Below, piece after piece: positions 25,606 through 37,144 of a stretch of 64,000 nt of DNA. The position numbers and the translations under genes were made by a program. The notes beneath the pieces are model-generated. The model did not search any database and was not told the DNA's origin. It worked only from the letters and a program-made list of their open reading frames with translations. The DNA comes from Phenylobacterium kunshanense (GTDB lineage Bacteria > Pseudomonadota > Alphaproteobacteria > Caulobacterales > Caulobacteraceae): positions 1 to 64,000 of the forward strand of contig NZ_QFYS01000008.1 in NCBI RefSeq assembly GCF_003254525.1, in the 5' to 3' direction. Position 1 is the stretch's first letter, and every line of letters starts with the position of its first letter.

Positions 25606-26760
25606 TCAGCCGTCGATGTCGAGCCCCAACGCCAGGCGTCCGGCGTAGCGGAGCTGCGGCTTTTCCTGCAGCGGGTGGAACCGGGCGCCCTGCACGTCGC
25701 GGAACGCCCGCTCCAGGCCGAAGGCGCGGTGGAAGGCCGCGCCGCCCACGGCCTCCATGGCCCGCTCCACGGTGCGGATCGCGGCCTGACCCGCAAGGGT
25801 GCGCCCGATCATCGCCCGATTGGTGGACTCCGGGCCCGGCCGCGAGGCCTCGGCGTTGTCGATCATGGCCTGGACCGCTAGCTCGGCCGTGGCGAAGGCG
25901 TTCTCCATCTCGCCCGTCGTGAGGATCAGCCCCTCGTCCGGGACCCGACGCCGAAGCGCCTCCAGCGCCCTGGCCCGGGCGCCCTCCGCGACACCCAGGT
26001 AGGCCGAGTAGATGATCGGGAAGGCGAGCTGGCTGATGGCGTGGAACAGCGGGTGCCACTTGCCCTGGGGCCGGCGGCCCGAGATCGCGGCATCGGCCAG
26101 GAAGAAGTCGCGGATCTCCACATCGCCCGACCCGGTGCCGCGCATGCCCATGGCGCGCCACGTATCATGGCGGCTGACCCCCTCGGCCGTGAGCGGAACC
26201 GCGAAATGCAGCACCGTGGGACCGGCGTCGGGATCGTCGTGGACGGCGCTGGTCATCAGCAGGTCGCCGGCAGGCGAACCGCTGGAAAAGCCCTTGCGGG
26301 CGGTGATCCGGAAGCCGCCGTCGACCTTCACGGCGACGCCGGCGCCCTGCAGCCAGTCCGAGCCGCCGCTCGACACCAGCACAAGATCCTCGGCCGCCAC
26401 CCGGCGCAGAAGTCCGTCCGTGGGCGCGCCCTCGTTCCGCCAGCGCCAGACCGCGACGGCGACGAGGTGGCAATGCATGGAGAAGGCCAGGCCTGTGGAT
26501 CCGCATGCGCCCGCCAGGATCCGCACGATCCGGCAGAGCTCCCCGTAAGATGCACCGCCGCCCCCCAGCTCCACAGGCACGTGGGCCTTGAAGAAGCCCT
26601 CGCGCTTGAGCAGCCCGTAGCCCCCGGCCACGAAGCTGTCGTCGGCGTCGTGTTCAGCCGCATCAAGCGCCAGCTCGGCGGCTACACGCTGGGCGCGAGC
26701 AATCCAGTCGATCCCGGGCCCGGTCTTTCCCCGCGTCATGGTGGTGGTTTCGTCCTTCAT
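25606..26760 (-). CDS. Acyl-CoA-dehydrogenase-like flavoprotein (monooxygenase/dehydrogenase)
   Basis: A 384-residue member of the acyl-CoA dehydrogenase superfamily, with the type 2 C-terminal domain found in flavin monooxygenases such as DszC and HpaB-like enzymes. Visible: VPVELGGGGASYGELCRIVR, AFSMHCHLVAVAVWRWRN, SGGSDWLQGAGVAV, RITARKGFSSGSPAGDLLM and AVGGAAFHRAFGLERAFRDV. Start at ATG 26760, preceded by GGAG; the frame is open further upstream but crosses the operator region. Divergent from an HxlR regulator, which probably controls it. Substrate unknown. Confidence 0.9.
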   Translation of the reverse strand: MKDETTTMTRGKTGPGIDWIARAQRVAAELALDAAEHDADDSFVAGGYGLLKREGFFKAHVPVELGGGGASYGELCRIVRILAGACGSTGLAFSMHCHLVAVAVWRWRNEGAPTDGLLRRVAAEDLVLVSSGGSDWLQGAGVAVKVDGGFRITARKGFSSGSPAGDLLMTSAVHDDPDAGPTVLHFAVPLTAEGVSRHDTWRAMGMRGTGSGDVEIRDFFLADAAISGRRPQGKWHPLFHAISQLAFPIIYSAYLGVAEGARARALEALRRRVPDEGLILTTGEMENAFATAELAVQAMIDNAEASRPGPESTNRAMIGRTLAGQAAIRTVERAMEAVGGAAFHRAFGLERAFRDVQGARFHPLQEKPQLRYAGRLALGLDIDG

Positions 26761-26830
26761 CGTCGTCTCCGTACCTCGTGCGGCCGCGCCGCCTTGGCCG
26801 GAGACATCCCAGACACCCACGTTCTCGGCC

Positions 26831-26871
26831 AGTTCAGGAACTGAAGTGGGCCGGTACAGGAACTGAACTGG
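26831..26871. promoter_or_regulatory. HxlR operator: two direct repeats 22 bp apart
   Basis: CAGGAACTGAAGTGG (26835-26849) and CAGGAACTGAACTGG (26857-26871) differ at one base and are spaced two helical turns apart. The first overlaps a palindrome AGTTC-AG-GAACT at 26831-26842. They lie in the 160-bp gap between divergent hxlR-type and flavoprotein genes, so one bound regulator could silence both promoters. Confidence 0.6.
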
Positions 26872-26920
26872 CGGTTGCGTCTCCGCCGGCTTAGGATACC
26901 GCCGATATGGGAGGAAAGGC

Positions 26921-27613
26921 ATGGCCCAGGCCGGCTACAGCCAGTTCTGTCCCGTGGCGATGGCCGCGGAGATCATCTGCACACGATGGACGTTGCTGGT
27001 CCTGCGCGAGCTGGGCGCAGGGACCACGCGCTTCAACGACCTGCGCCGCGGCCTGCCTCGGATGTCGCCCGCCCTGCTGTCCCAGCGGCTGAAGGAGCTG
27101 GAAGGCGCGGGCGTGATCCGCCGGTCCATGCAGGTGGGCGGCCCGGGCGAGTATCACCTGACCGACGCGGGCCGGGACCTGATCCCGATCATCGAGGCGG
27201 TGGGCGCCTGGGGACAGCGCTGGGTCGACCCCGAGGTGTCGCTGCAGAAGCTCGATGCGCAGCTCCTGATGTGGGACATGCGCCGCAACCTCGATCCCGA
27301 CCCGATGCCCGACCGTCGCTGCGTGATCCAGTTCCAGTACCCGGAACAGCCGGTCGGGCTGCGGGCCTGGTGGATCGTGGTCTGCCCCCGTGACGGCGTC
27401 GACCTGTGCTCCGCCGATCCCGGCCACGACGTCGACCTCTATGTCAGCGCTGACCTGCGGACGATGACCGCCATCTGGATGGGCGCCGACACCGTGCGGC
27501 GCGCCCAGGACGCCGGCCGGCTGCGCCTCGTCGGCGAGCGCGGCCTGATCGACGACATGCAGGCGTGGCTCGGCCTCAGCCCCTTCGCGCGGCCGCAGAA
27601 GCTGGCGAGCTGA
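26921..27613 (+). CDS. HxlR-family transcriptional regulator
   Basis: A 230-residue regulator. The N-terminal winged HTH of HxlR type reads CPVAMAAEIICTRWTLLVLR, then TTRFNDLRRGLPRMSPALLS and RLKELEGAGVIRR. The C-terminal half (about 115-225) is an extra domain (SCP2-like fold possible, CVIQFQYPEQPVGLRAWWIV) that may bind ligand. It is transcribed divergently from a flavoprotein gene with a repeated operator between them. Confidence 0.93.
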   Translation: MAQAGYSQFCPVAMAAEIICTRWTLLVLRELGAGTTRFNDLRRGLPRMSPALLSQRLKELEGAGVIRRSMQVGGPGEYHLTDAGRDLIPIIEAVGAWGQRWVDPEVSLQKLDAQLLMWDMRRNLDPDPMPDRRCVIQFQYPEQPVGLRAWWIVVCPRDGVDLCSADPGHDVDLYVSADLRTMTAIWMGADTVRRAQDAGRLRLVGERGLIDDMQAWLGLSPFARPQKLAS

Positions 27614-27625
27614 GGACCGGAATCG

Positions 27626-27656
27626 AAAGCGCCGCCCGCCTTGCGGCGGACGGCGC
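27626..27656 (-). terminator. Intrinsic terminator between convergent genes
   Basis: GCGCCGCCCGCC and GGCGGACGGCGC form a 12-bp stem with one mismatch and loop TTGC. Read on the minus strand it is followed by TTTCGATT, so it best serves the PEP-CTERM gene ending at 27685, and may also stop the HxlR transcript. Confidence 0.6.
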
Positions 27657-27684
27657 ATCGGACCTCAATGAGGTCGATCCTGGA

Positions 27685-28227
27685 TCAGGCCAGGGCGGCC
27701 TTGCGGCGGCGGACCGTTGCGCCGGCCATGCCGAACCCGCCGATCATCAGCGCCCAGGTCGCCGGCTCGGGGATAGCCCCGACCGGACCGAGGCCGTCGT
27801 CGCGGAACGCATAGTTGGTGTACCGCGAACCGATGGCGTTGTCGTTCACGTAGGCCGATGCGGCGTTGGTGTCCTTGTACTCGACGCCACAGCACTCGTA
27901 GCCGAGGTTCTGGTCGTAGTACTTGCCGCCGGTCTTGTTGCTGTAGTCCTGGGCGAACACGAAGCCGTCCGACACGCCGATGACCGAGTACCAGGCGCTG
28001 TAGTTCACATCGCCGGCGTTCTGGCCGTTGGTCGAGATCACATAGTCGCCGGCGTTTCCGCCGAACAGCAGAGCGGCGGCTTCCTGGCCCGTATAGGCCA
28101 GCGGCCCCGAGCTCCAGCCCGGACCTTGGTCGACTTGCCAACTGCCCACGAAGACCAACGCCGCATTGGCCGCACCCGCGCCCATGACGGCCACAGCGGC
28201 CGTCGCCGCCGCAATCCACTTACGCAT
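27685..28227 (-). CDS. PEPxxWA-CTERM sorting-domain protein
   Basis: A 180-residue exported protein: signal peptide about residues 1-23 (ending GAANA), a 130-residue domain with paired cysteines (LGYECCGVEYK), and a C-terminal sorting tail PEPATWALMIGGFGMAGATV followed by RRRK. The PEPxxWA form of PEP-CTERM is typical of Caulobacterales and sphingomonads and directs processing by an exosortase at the inner membrane. Function of the central domain is unknown. Confidence 0.9.
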   Translation of the reverse strand: MRKWIAAATAAVAVMGAGAANAALVFVGSWQVDQGPGWSSGPLAYTGQEAAALLFGGNAGDYVISTNGQNAGDVNYSAWYSVIGVSDGFVFAQDYSNKTGGKYYDQNLGYECCGVEYKDTNAASAYVNDNAIGSRYTNYAFRDDGLGPVGAIPEPATWALMIGGFGMAGATVRRRKAALA

Positions 28228-28378
28228 CTCAACTACCCCAGAAGACGCCGCGCACCCGAAGCGCGACCAATCATGGGGTTAAGCGGAAGTGAATCATCGA
28301 CGCGATGGGTTTCTCCTGGCTGAGGAAAATTAACCGTTCCCCGCTCGCATCGGATGAGCAACCGACGCGCGCTCGGCG

Positions 28379-30892
<2,514 letters not shown>

Positions 30893-30907
30893 CTACGGAT
30901 ATCCGCT

Positions 30908-30919
30908 CTCTATATAGAG
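30908..30919 (-). promoter_or_regulatory. AT-rich palindrome in the gyrB leader
   Basis: CTCTATATAGAG is a perfect 12-bp palindrome about 100 bases in front of gyrB. It contains TATATA, a possible -10 box for gyrB, but no good -35 lies 17 bp further upstream. Could be a supercoiling-sensitive promoter element or an operator. Confidence 0.3.
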
Positions 30920-31056
30920 TTCCGGGCTGATTCTGCACGTGTTTCGGCGCCGCAGCAGGGGGTTGCGGCGCCGCCATCTTCACAAGCCCACTCTGATGCT
31001 CAATCCTGGCGCGAAGCTGCGACCTACGCGCCCTTTGCGGCAGCCACGGGGGATTG

Positions 31057-32658
31057 ATGTCCAGATTCGCGTACGGCCCGGGAGTCGCCCTGGCGTTGGC
31101 CCTGGCTGGGGAGGCGCACGCGCAGCCGGGTATGACGATCACGAATCCGGACTGGGTAAGACAGCCCGAGGCCAAGGACCTCGCCGGCCACTATCCGAAG
31201 ATCGCCAACCGCTTCAACATCGAAGGACGAGCCACGCTGTCCTGCAAGGTCGATGTCAAAGGCAGGCTCAACAGCTGCTCGACCAGCGGCGTCAGCCCTT
31301 CCAACCTGGGGTTCGCCAGCGCGGCTATTGCAATGAGCGAACTGTTCGAGATGCGCCCGCAGACTCTGAACGGGCTGCCAGTGGACGGCGCTGAGGTTCG
31401 CATTCCCCTCAGGTTCACCTTGCCGACCGATCCTCCGCCACCCACGGCCCCACGCCCGATGTCCTCCGCGGCGCTCGTCCAAGCTTATCGGCTGGTCGAT
31501 GCGCAGAAGCTGGCGGAAGGGGCCATCGAGAACACTCTCAACGAGGCACGTCGTCTGGAGACGAGTCGGGACGCTGGCACGCCGATGTCCACCCGTACCG
31601 CCGCCGGGGCCGCGCTGCGATCGGCGACCGAGAAGCATCGGGCGGCTTTCCGGGACGCGTACGCCAACGCCTACGCTGCTGTGTTTAGCGACGTAGAGCT
31701 CGAGACCATGGCCAACTTTGCGCTCACCCCGGCATCGCAGGCCATTTCGACTGGTGATGTTCTCAGGGCCGTGGCGCCCGCGATCGCCTCGCGCGGCCTC
31801 AACGTCCTGCGCAGGCAGGCCGCCGAGACCTACTGCTCGGGCCAGCCGTGCCTGACGCCGAAAGACGCGGCACGCGTCTGGAGACCCGTGAGCATGGCGT
31901 CCGGCGAATTGCTGGACGCACCGATCTGGGATCAGACGCCCAGCCGCCGCGATCTTGACAGGAGCCTGCCGCCGATTCCGGCTCTGCTCGGCCTTGCCGG
32001 CGCGGTGAGGATGACCTGCTATCTCACCGACGAAGGCGAATTGACGGATTGCAAAGCCGACGAGGAAGTCCCGGCGGGCATTGGTTTCGGGGACGCGGCG
32101 GTAAAGCAGGCGAAAGAGTACCAGCTGAACGCCGTGCAGCTATCGCAAGGCTTCGCCGGGCGAAAGGTCACGGTCCGCGTCGGGTTCCGCGCGCCGCCGC
32201 CGCTGGAAACATTCGCCCCGCCTGAACCGCAATCGGATGAAGGCCTCGCCCTAGCCCGCGAACTCGTCACCACCTTCGAAAACGAAGCGAACCTTCAGGA
32301 AGCGATCGACGCTCGTCTTTCCGAGCTCAATATCGGAACCTCAACCCCGCAGGCACGAGCAGCCCAGGCGGCCATTGCAGGTGGCGTCGAGCGGGCGAAG
32401 GGCGAAGTCTACGACCAGATGGCGAAGTCCATCGCCGGGGTGATACCTAAGGATCAGCTCAAGGAAATCCTGGCCTTCCGTCGGTCCCCGGCAGGTCAGG
32501 CGCAGACGCGGCGATCCAAGGAGCTCACCGAAGCAACGATGGCGGCCCTCACGCACGTATTTCTGCAGGTGTCGGCAGACGCCCGGGCCGAATTTTGCCG
32601 TAGCCAGGCCTGCGAGCCCGAAGCGCCTAAGGCGTCGTCTTCCGTTAGGGTTCGCTAA
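31057..32658 (+). CDS. Exported protein with two TonB_C-like domains and helical DUF2059-like segments
   Basis: A 533-residue protein with a signal peptide (about residues 1-23, ending AHAQ). Residues about 45-125 resemble the TonB C-terminal fold (HYPKIANRFNIEGRATLSCK, then DVKGRLNSCSTSGVSPSNLG). A similar unit recurs at about 310-375 (AVRMTCYLTDEGELTDCKAD, then KVTVRVGFRAPPP). Helical segments of DUF2059 type (AYANAYAAVFSDVELETMAN near 200; MAKSIAGVIPKDQLKEILAF near 450) follow each unit. The internal A-B-A-B duplication is unusual. ATG 31057 is preferred to the TTG three bases earlier. Codon use looks less GC-extreme than neighbours. Function unknown, probably periplasmic. Confidence 0.75.
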   Translation: MSRFAYGPGVALALALAGEAHAQPGMTITNPDWVRQPEAKDLAGHYPKIANRFNIEGRATLSCKVDVKGRLNSCSTSGVSPSNLGFASAAIAMSELFEMRPQTLNGLPVDGAEVRIPLRFTLPTDPPPPTAPRPMSSAALVQAYRLVDAQKLAEGAIENTLNEARRLETSRDAGTPMSTRTAAGAALRSATEKHRAAFRDAYANAYAAVFSDVELETMANFALTPASQAISTGDVLRAVAPAIASRGLNVLRRQAAETYCSGQPCLTPKDAARVWRPVSMASGELLDAPIWDQTPSRRDLDRSLPPIPALLGLAGAVRMTCYLTDEGELTDCKADEEVPAGIGFGDAAVKQAKEYQLNAVQLSQGFAGRKVTVRVGFRAPPPLETFAPPEPQSDEGLALARELVTTFENEANLQEAIDARLSELNIGTSTPQARAAQAAIAGGVERAKGEVYDQMAKSIAGVIPKDQLKEILAFRRSPAGQAQTRRSKELTEATMAALTHVFLQVSADARAEFCRSQACEPEAPKASSSVRVR

Positions 32659-32689
32659 TCGGCGAACTGCGTCGATCAGGGAAGTTCGA

Positions 32690-33007
32690 TTACTCGGCTC
32701 GAACCGTGACGAATCCCCGCCCCGGGGCCGGATCCACCAGCGTGTCGACCAGCCGCCGCAGCGCTTCGCGCGGGGCGTCCGCCATCGAGACGGCTTGCCA
32801 TCCCGCATAAGCCTCCGCCGACGCCCAGCGGCCCAGCACCAGGTACTCGCCGGGCGCATCCGTCGCTCGAACGAGATCGGCCCCGAGATAGCCCGACACG
32901 GCGCGCGGACGTGTGAGCATGCCCGCGTCGCGGAAGGCCGCCTCGAAGTCCGCCTCCCGCCCCGGCTTCACCTGGAAGCGGATGACGCTGTGGAACGCGG
33001 CGCTCAC
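32690..33007 (-). CDS. Antibiotic biosynthesis monooxygenase (ABM) domain protein
   Basis: A 105-residue dimeric ferredoxin-like-fold protein: FHSVIRFQVKPGREADFEAA and YLVLGRWASAEAYAGWQAV are typical ABM strands. GTG 33007 overlaps the TGA of the amidohydrolase (GTGA), so it is translated with it. ABM proteins are small cofactor-free oxygenases or stress proteins; the specific reaction is not evident. Confidence 0.8.
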   Translation of the reverse strand: MSAAFHSVIRFQVKPGREADFEAAFRDAGMLTRPRAVSGYLGADLVRATDAPGEYLVLGRWASAEAYAGWQAVSMADAPREALRRLVDTLVDPAPGRGFVTVRAE

Positions 33008-34248
33008 GCGACAGCGTTCTTGGCGATGGCGCCGCCCCGGACGATCAGCGCCAGCCTCTCGCCTTGACCCGCGAGCACGCCTACGTCCGCCAGCGGGTCG
33101 CCGTCCACCAGCAGGAAGTCCGCGTGGGCCCCCGGCTTCAGCACGCCCAGCTCGTCCGGTTTGCGCAGCAGCTCGGCGTTGATGCTGGTGGCCGATCGCA
33201 GGATTTCCAGGTTCGACAGCACTTCGCGCCGGAGCACGAACTCCTTCGATTGCTGCGGATGGGTCTCGCCCAGGAGGTCGGTGCCGAAGCCGATCTTCAC
33301 GCCGGCTCTGCGGGCGATCTCCAGAGCGCCCACGCCGGCATGGAGCACGTCGCCAAGCTTCTTCTGGCTCTCGGGCGGGAACTTCAGCGCCTTCCCCACC
33401 TCGGCGATCTGGTCGTAGGTGACGAGGGTCGGCACGAGGAAGCAGCCGGCCTCGGCCATCGCCTTCGCCGATCCCGCATCGATCAGGTTGCCGTGCTCGA
33501 TGGAGCGGACGCCGGCGCGCACGGCGCGCTCGATGGCCTCGGGAATGTAGGCGTGGGCGAAGGCGTAGGTCCGACGCGCCGCAGCCTCCTCCACCGCCGC
33601 CCGGATCTCGGCCTCGGTGTACTGCACCATGTCGATGGGGTCCGAGGGCGTGGCCACGCCGCCGCCCGCCATCACCTTGACCTGGTGCGCGCCGGCCTTG
33701 AGCTCTTCGCGGGCGGCGCGGCGCACGGCGTCGACGCCGTCGGCCACGTGGCTGAACCAGTTCGTGCGGATGTTGCAGGCGCAGAGCTGGGGATGCTCGG
33801 CGACTGGATAGCTGTCGCCATGGCCGCCGGTCTGGCTGAGCACGCGGCCCGAACGGAAGATCCGCGGCCCCTTCACCAGCCCCCGGTCGAGGGCGTTCAT
33901 GATGCCGAGGTCGAGGCCGCCGGCGTCCCGGACGGTCGTGAACCCCCGCTGCAGCATCCCCTCGAGGATGAATTTGGTCTCGATCGCGACCCACGACGCT
34001 TGTCGCCGCCCCATGGCGGCCAGGTCCATGGTGGTGATCGCGGCGTGGACGTGGGCGTCGATCAGGCCCGGCATCAGGGTCCGGCCGCCGGCGTCGATCA
34101 CCTGCACCCCATCCGGCGCCGTCAGTTCGCGCCCCGACTCGGCGACCTCGACGATGCGCTCGCCCTCGACCCGCAGGGAGGCGCCGTCGCGCAGCTCACC
34201 CGCGGAGAGGTCGAGGAGGCGCGCGTTGCGGATGATGAGGTCGGCCAT
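33004..34248 (-). CDS. Metal-dependent amidohydrolase (imidazolonepropionase/prolidase-like)
   Basis: A 414-residue amidohydrolase with ADLIIRNARLLDL, the metal motif GLIDAHVHAAITTMD, the bridging lysine in GAHQVKVMAGGGVATPSDP, His ligands in AFAHAYIPEA and SIEHGNLID, and Asp in IGFGTDLLGETHP. This subgroup includes Xaa-Arg/Xaa-Pro dipeptidases and mycotoxin-hydrolysing enzymes of Caulobacter relatives; activity here is not certain. Coupled to the downstream ABM gene. Confidence 0.92.
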   Translation of the reverse strand: MADLIIRNARLLDLSAGELRDGASLRVEGERIVEVAESGRELTAPDGVQVIDAGGRTLMPGLIDAHVHAAITTMDLAAMGRRQASWVAIETKFILEGMLQRGFTTVRDAGGLDLGIMNALDRGLVKGPRIFRSGRVLSQTGGHGDSYPVAEHPQLCACNIRTNWFSHVADGVDAVRRAAREELKAGAHQVKVMAGGGVATPSDPIDMVQYTEAEIRAAVEEAAARRTYAFAHAYIPEAIERAVRAGVRSIEHGNLIDAGSAKAMAEAGCFLVPTLVTYDQIAEVGKALKFPPESQKKLGDVLHAGVGALEIARRAGVKIGFGTDLLGETHPQQSKEFVLRREVLSNLEILRSATSINAELLRKPDELGVLKPGAHADFLLVDGDPLADVGVLAGQGERLALIVRGGAIAKNAVA

Positions 34249-34361
34249 CGGTCACCTGCGAAAGGCGCGGGAGCGCGCCGCCGCCTGGGTAGCCGCAAGC
34301 TGGACCGTAAGTCCACCAGGAGGCGGTCGCCGGGGCGCGAGGCGACCACCTCTTTCAGGCT

Positions 34362-34883
34362 CTATTCTTCGACTTCGTCGCCCGGCTTCATGCCGGCGGG
34401 ACACGCGCCGACCCACTTGGCCTTCAGCGTCGTCTCGCCGCCCTCCCGGGCGCCATCGGCCTGGATGAGATAGAGGCCGAGCTTCACGTCATAGGCGGTC
34501 TCCGAGCCGGTCATGACCAGGCTGGTCTCGGTCTTCATGCCGCCGGCCTGCTCGCAGACCGCGTTGACCTTCAGGCCCGTGGAGCTGGCCGACCGCTGGG
34601 TCTTGCAGGTGGGCGTTTCGCGGGTGAGCAGCTCGCGCATTTCGCCGTCGATCTCGGCGCCCACGCAGCGCTTCGACGTCTCGCTCTGCCCGTCCTCGGT
34701 CTGGACCATTTCCCAGAGGCCCTCGCGGAAACGGGGCAGGTTGTCGGCGCCCAGCTTGAGGGCGGAGTTGGTGGCCGGCGCGACGGCGGCGGTGTCCACC
34801 GGCTGGCCGGCGTCGGCGGCGGGCTTGGCGCCGCAGGCGGCGACGCTGGCCGAGGCCAGGAGGACGAGGGTGAGCATACGCAT
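34362..34883 (-). CDS. DUF3617-type lipoprotein
   Basis: A 173-residue lipoprotein: signal MRMLTLVLLASASVAAC with lipid Cys17, then a domain starting FREGLWEMVQTEDG and containing RCVGAEIDGEM, CKTQRSASSTGLKVNAVC and MKTETSLVMTG, the pattern of the DUF3617 family (four conserved cysteines). ATG 34883 is preceded by AAAAGG; the upstream open frame lacks a signal peptide. Periplasmic, function unknown. Confidence 0.8.
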   Translation of the reverse strand: MRMLTLVLLASASVAACGAKPAADAGQPVDTAAVAPATNSALKLGADNLPRFREGLWEMVQTEDGQSETSKRCVGAEIDGEMRELLTRETPTCKTQRSASSTGLKVNAVCEQAGGMKTETSLVMTGSETAYDVKLGLYLIQADGAREGGETTLKAKWVGACPAGMKPGDEVEE

Positions 34884-35011
34884 GGAACTGACCTTTTCTT
34901 TCGGAGCGCGCCTGTTGGGGAGACCGGCATCGGCGACCGCAAGCAGGATGCGATGGAAGCGCTGCGCAATGCGGCAGACGCGCGGGGCGCGCCTCTTCGG
35001 CCACTTCGGGC

Positions 35012-36151
35012 TCAGCCGATAGAGGCCAGTCCCGAAGTTTCGGCCCGAAATCCCTGGGCGCGGCCGGCCAGACCCTCGAACAGCATCTCGTCCGTGCCGG
35101 TCAGGAAGGCCTGCAGGCCCAGGGCCTCGATCTCGTCGAACAGGGCCGCGCGGCGGCGGGAGTCGAGGTGGGCGGCCACCTCGTCCAGCAGCAGGAGCGG
35201 CGCGGGCTGCCCCTCGGCGCGCGCCAGCCGGGCGGCCTGGGCGAGCACCAGGTTGAGGATCAGCGCCTTCTGCTCGCCGGTGGAACACTCCGCCGCCGCC
35301 CGGTCCTTCTCGGCGTGGATCACCGACAGGTCCCCCCTGTGCGGCCCGGTCAGCGCGCGCCCCGCCGCGCCGTCCCGCTCCCGCGCCGCCGCCAGCGCCT
35401 TCGCCAGCCGCGCCTCTATCTCGGCGAAGTCCACACCCTCGCCGGCCATCCGCTCCCAGTCTCCGGTCAGCGACAGCCGCGCCTGGGGGAACGGCCGCTC
35501 GCCGCGCGTCCCGATCTCGGCCGCCAGCGCCGCGAGGGTCCTGGCCCGGGCCTCGGCCATCAGCGTCCCGGCCTCCGCCAGCCGCGCCTCCAGGGCATCG
35601 AGCCAGGCCGGGTCTGCGGGGCCATCCGTGAGCAGGCGCATCCGCTCGCGCATCGACTTCTCATAGGCCGCCACGTGGGCGGCATGTTGCGGCTCGGCGG
35701 CGAACACCAGCCGGTCGAAGAAGCGCCGCCGGTCCGCCGCGCCCTCCAGGAACAGGCGGTCCTGCGCCGGGGTGAGCCAGACCTGCCGGACGTGCTCGGC
35801 CAGACGTCCGGGCGGCGCCGGCTCACCGTCCACCCGCACGATGCGCCGCGCGGCGCCCGGCTGCTCGACGCCCGTACCCAACCGCACCTCGTCGTCCCCG
35901 GCCCGCACCAGCGCGGAGACCGCCCAGGCCCTGCCCACCTTCTCCCCCGGCATCCGCCGCCCGACCTCCGCAAGGCCCGAGCCCCGCAGGCCGCGGCCCG
36001 GGATCAGGAAGCTGACCGCTTCCAGCAGGTTCGTCTTGCCCGCCCCGTTGGGCCCGGCCAGCCAAACGGGCCGCCCGTCGAGCTCGAGCGCACAGGCCTC
36101 GTACGAGCGGAAGTCGGTCAGGGACAGGCGGATGAGGGCCGTGGCGGTCAC
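35012..36151 (-). CDS. recF: DNA replication and repair protein RecF
   Basis: A 379-residue SMC-like ATPase loading RecA at gaps through RecFOR. Walker A is [20 protein letters not shown], the ABC signature is [20 protein letters not shown] and Walker B is [13 protein letters not shown]. In this lineage recF is commonly followed by gyrB; here the DUF3617, amidohydrolase, ABM and TonB-like genes lie between them. Confidence 0.95.
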   Translation of the reverse strand: MTATALIRLSLTDFRSYEACALELDGRPVWLAGPNGAGKTNLLEAVSFLIPGRGLRGSGLAEVGRRMPGEKVGRAWAVSALVRAGDDEVRLGTGVEQPGAARRIVRVDGEPAPPGRLAEHVRQVWLTPAQDRLFLEGAADRRRFFDRLVFAAEPQHAAHVAAYEKSMRERMRLLTDGPADPAWLDALEARLAEAGTLMAEARARTLAALAAEIGTRGERPFPQARLSLTGDWERMAGEGVDFAEIEARLAKALAAARERDGAAGRALTGPHRGDLSVIHAEKDRAAAECSTGEQKALILNLVLAQAARLARAEGQPAPLLLLDEVAAHLDSRRRAALFDEIEALGLQAFLTGTDEMLFEGLAGRAQGFRAETSGLASIG

Positions 36152-36275
36152 ATGAGGGTCTTAGCCTGCATCGTCCGCGACGCGAACCGGCGCCGACCAT
36201 GTCCGGATTCCGCCAGCGACGTGTCACAGCCGGCCCCATATCCGCGTCCTACGAACCGAACCCAGGGGGACGCCC

Positions 36276-37094
36276 GTGAGCCAGACCGCCAAAGCCGAAC
36301 TGTTCCGCAAGCTGCACGAGGGGCCCGAAGTCCTGGTCCTGCCCAACGCCTGGGACGCCGCCAGCGCGGCGGTCATGGCGGACGCGGGGGCGAAGGCGGT
36401 GGCCACCTCCTCGGCCGCCGTGGCCTGGGCCCATGGCTATCCGGACGGCGACGTGCTGCCGGTCGATCTGGTGATCGCCACCATCGCCGCCGTGGCGAAG
36501 GCGGCGGGCCCCACGCCCGTCACCGCCGACATCGAGGGCGGCTTCACCGACGACCTCGACCAGCTCTCCGATCTGATCGGCCGCGTGATCGACGCCGGCG
36601 CCGTGGGGATCAACCTGGAGGACGGCGGACGCGATCCCGAACTCCACGCCCGCAAGATCGCCGCCGTCCGCGCCGCGGCCGCGAAGCGCGGTGTCCCGCT
36701 GTTCATCAACGCCCGCACCGACGTCTACTTGCGCGGCCTGGCCGAGGGCGAGGCGGCGTTCGCCGAGACCGTGCGACGGGCCGAGCTGTACCGGCAGGCG
36801 GGCGCCGACGGCGTGTTCGTGCCCGGCCCGGCCGACCGCGAGCTGATCCGCCGGCTCGCCGCCGAGGTCCGCCTGCCGCTGAACGTGATGGGCCGGGGCG
36901 GCGTGCCCGCGGCGGCCGAGCTCGCGGGCCTGGGCGTGCGGCGGCTGTCGTCCGCCACCAGCCCGTTCCGCGTCGCCTATGCGGCGATGGCCCGCGCGGT
37001 GGAGGCCTTCTTGCGCGACGGCGATCCGGACGCCCTGGCCGCCGCCGGGGAGGGCGCCCCGGCGCTGCAAACGCGTTTTGCCGAAAGCGGCTGA
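36276..37094 (+). CDS. Isocitrate lyase/PEP mutase family protein
   Basis: A 272-residue TIM-barrel protein from a GTG at 36276 (SD AGGGGGA). Motifs: LPNAWDAASAAVMADAGAKA, VTADIEGGFTDDLDQL for metal binding, GINLEDGGRDPELHARKIAA and FINARTDVYLRG. The family cleaves or forms C-C or C-P bonds in oxaloacetate-like acids (oxaloacetate hydrolase, carboxyPEP synthase, methylisocitrate lyase). The isocitrate lyase KKCGH signature is absent, so a lyase or mutase of unknown substrate is likelier. Confidence 0.92.
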   Translation: MSQTAKAELFRKLHEGPEVLVLPNAWDAASAAVMADAGAKAVATSSAAVAWAHGYPDGDVLPVDLVIATIAAVAKAAGPTPVTADIEGGFTDDLDQLSDLIGRVIDAGAVGINLEDGGRDPELHARKIAAVRAAAAKRGVPLFINARTDVYLRGLAEGEAAFAETVRRAELYRQAGADGVFVPGPADRELIRRLAAEVRLPLNVMGRGGVPAAAELAGLGVRRLSSATSPFRVAYAAMARAVEAFLRDGDPDALAAAGEGAPALQTRFAESG

Positions 37095-37144
37095 GGCGGT
37101 CGGCGGCGGGTGACCTTCCGCGCCCGCCGCCCTATCTTGCGCGG

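Noticed and set aside
30908-30939. Complete sigma-70 promoter for gyrB at the AT palindrome
   Set aside because: A TATATA -10 is present, but the hexamer 17 bp upstream (CGTGCA) does not resemble a -35 box.
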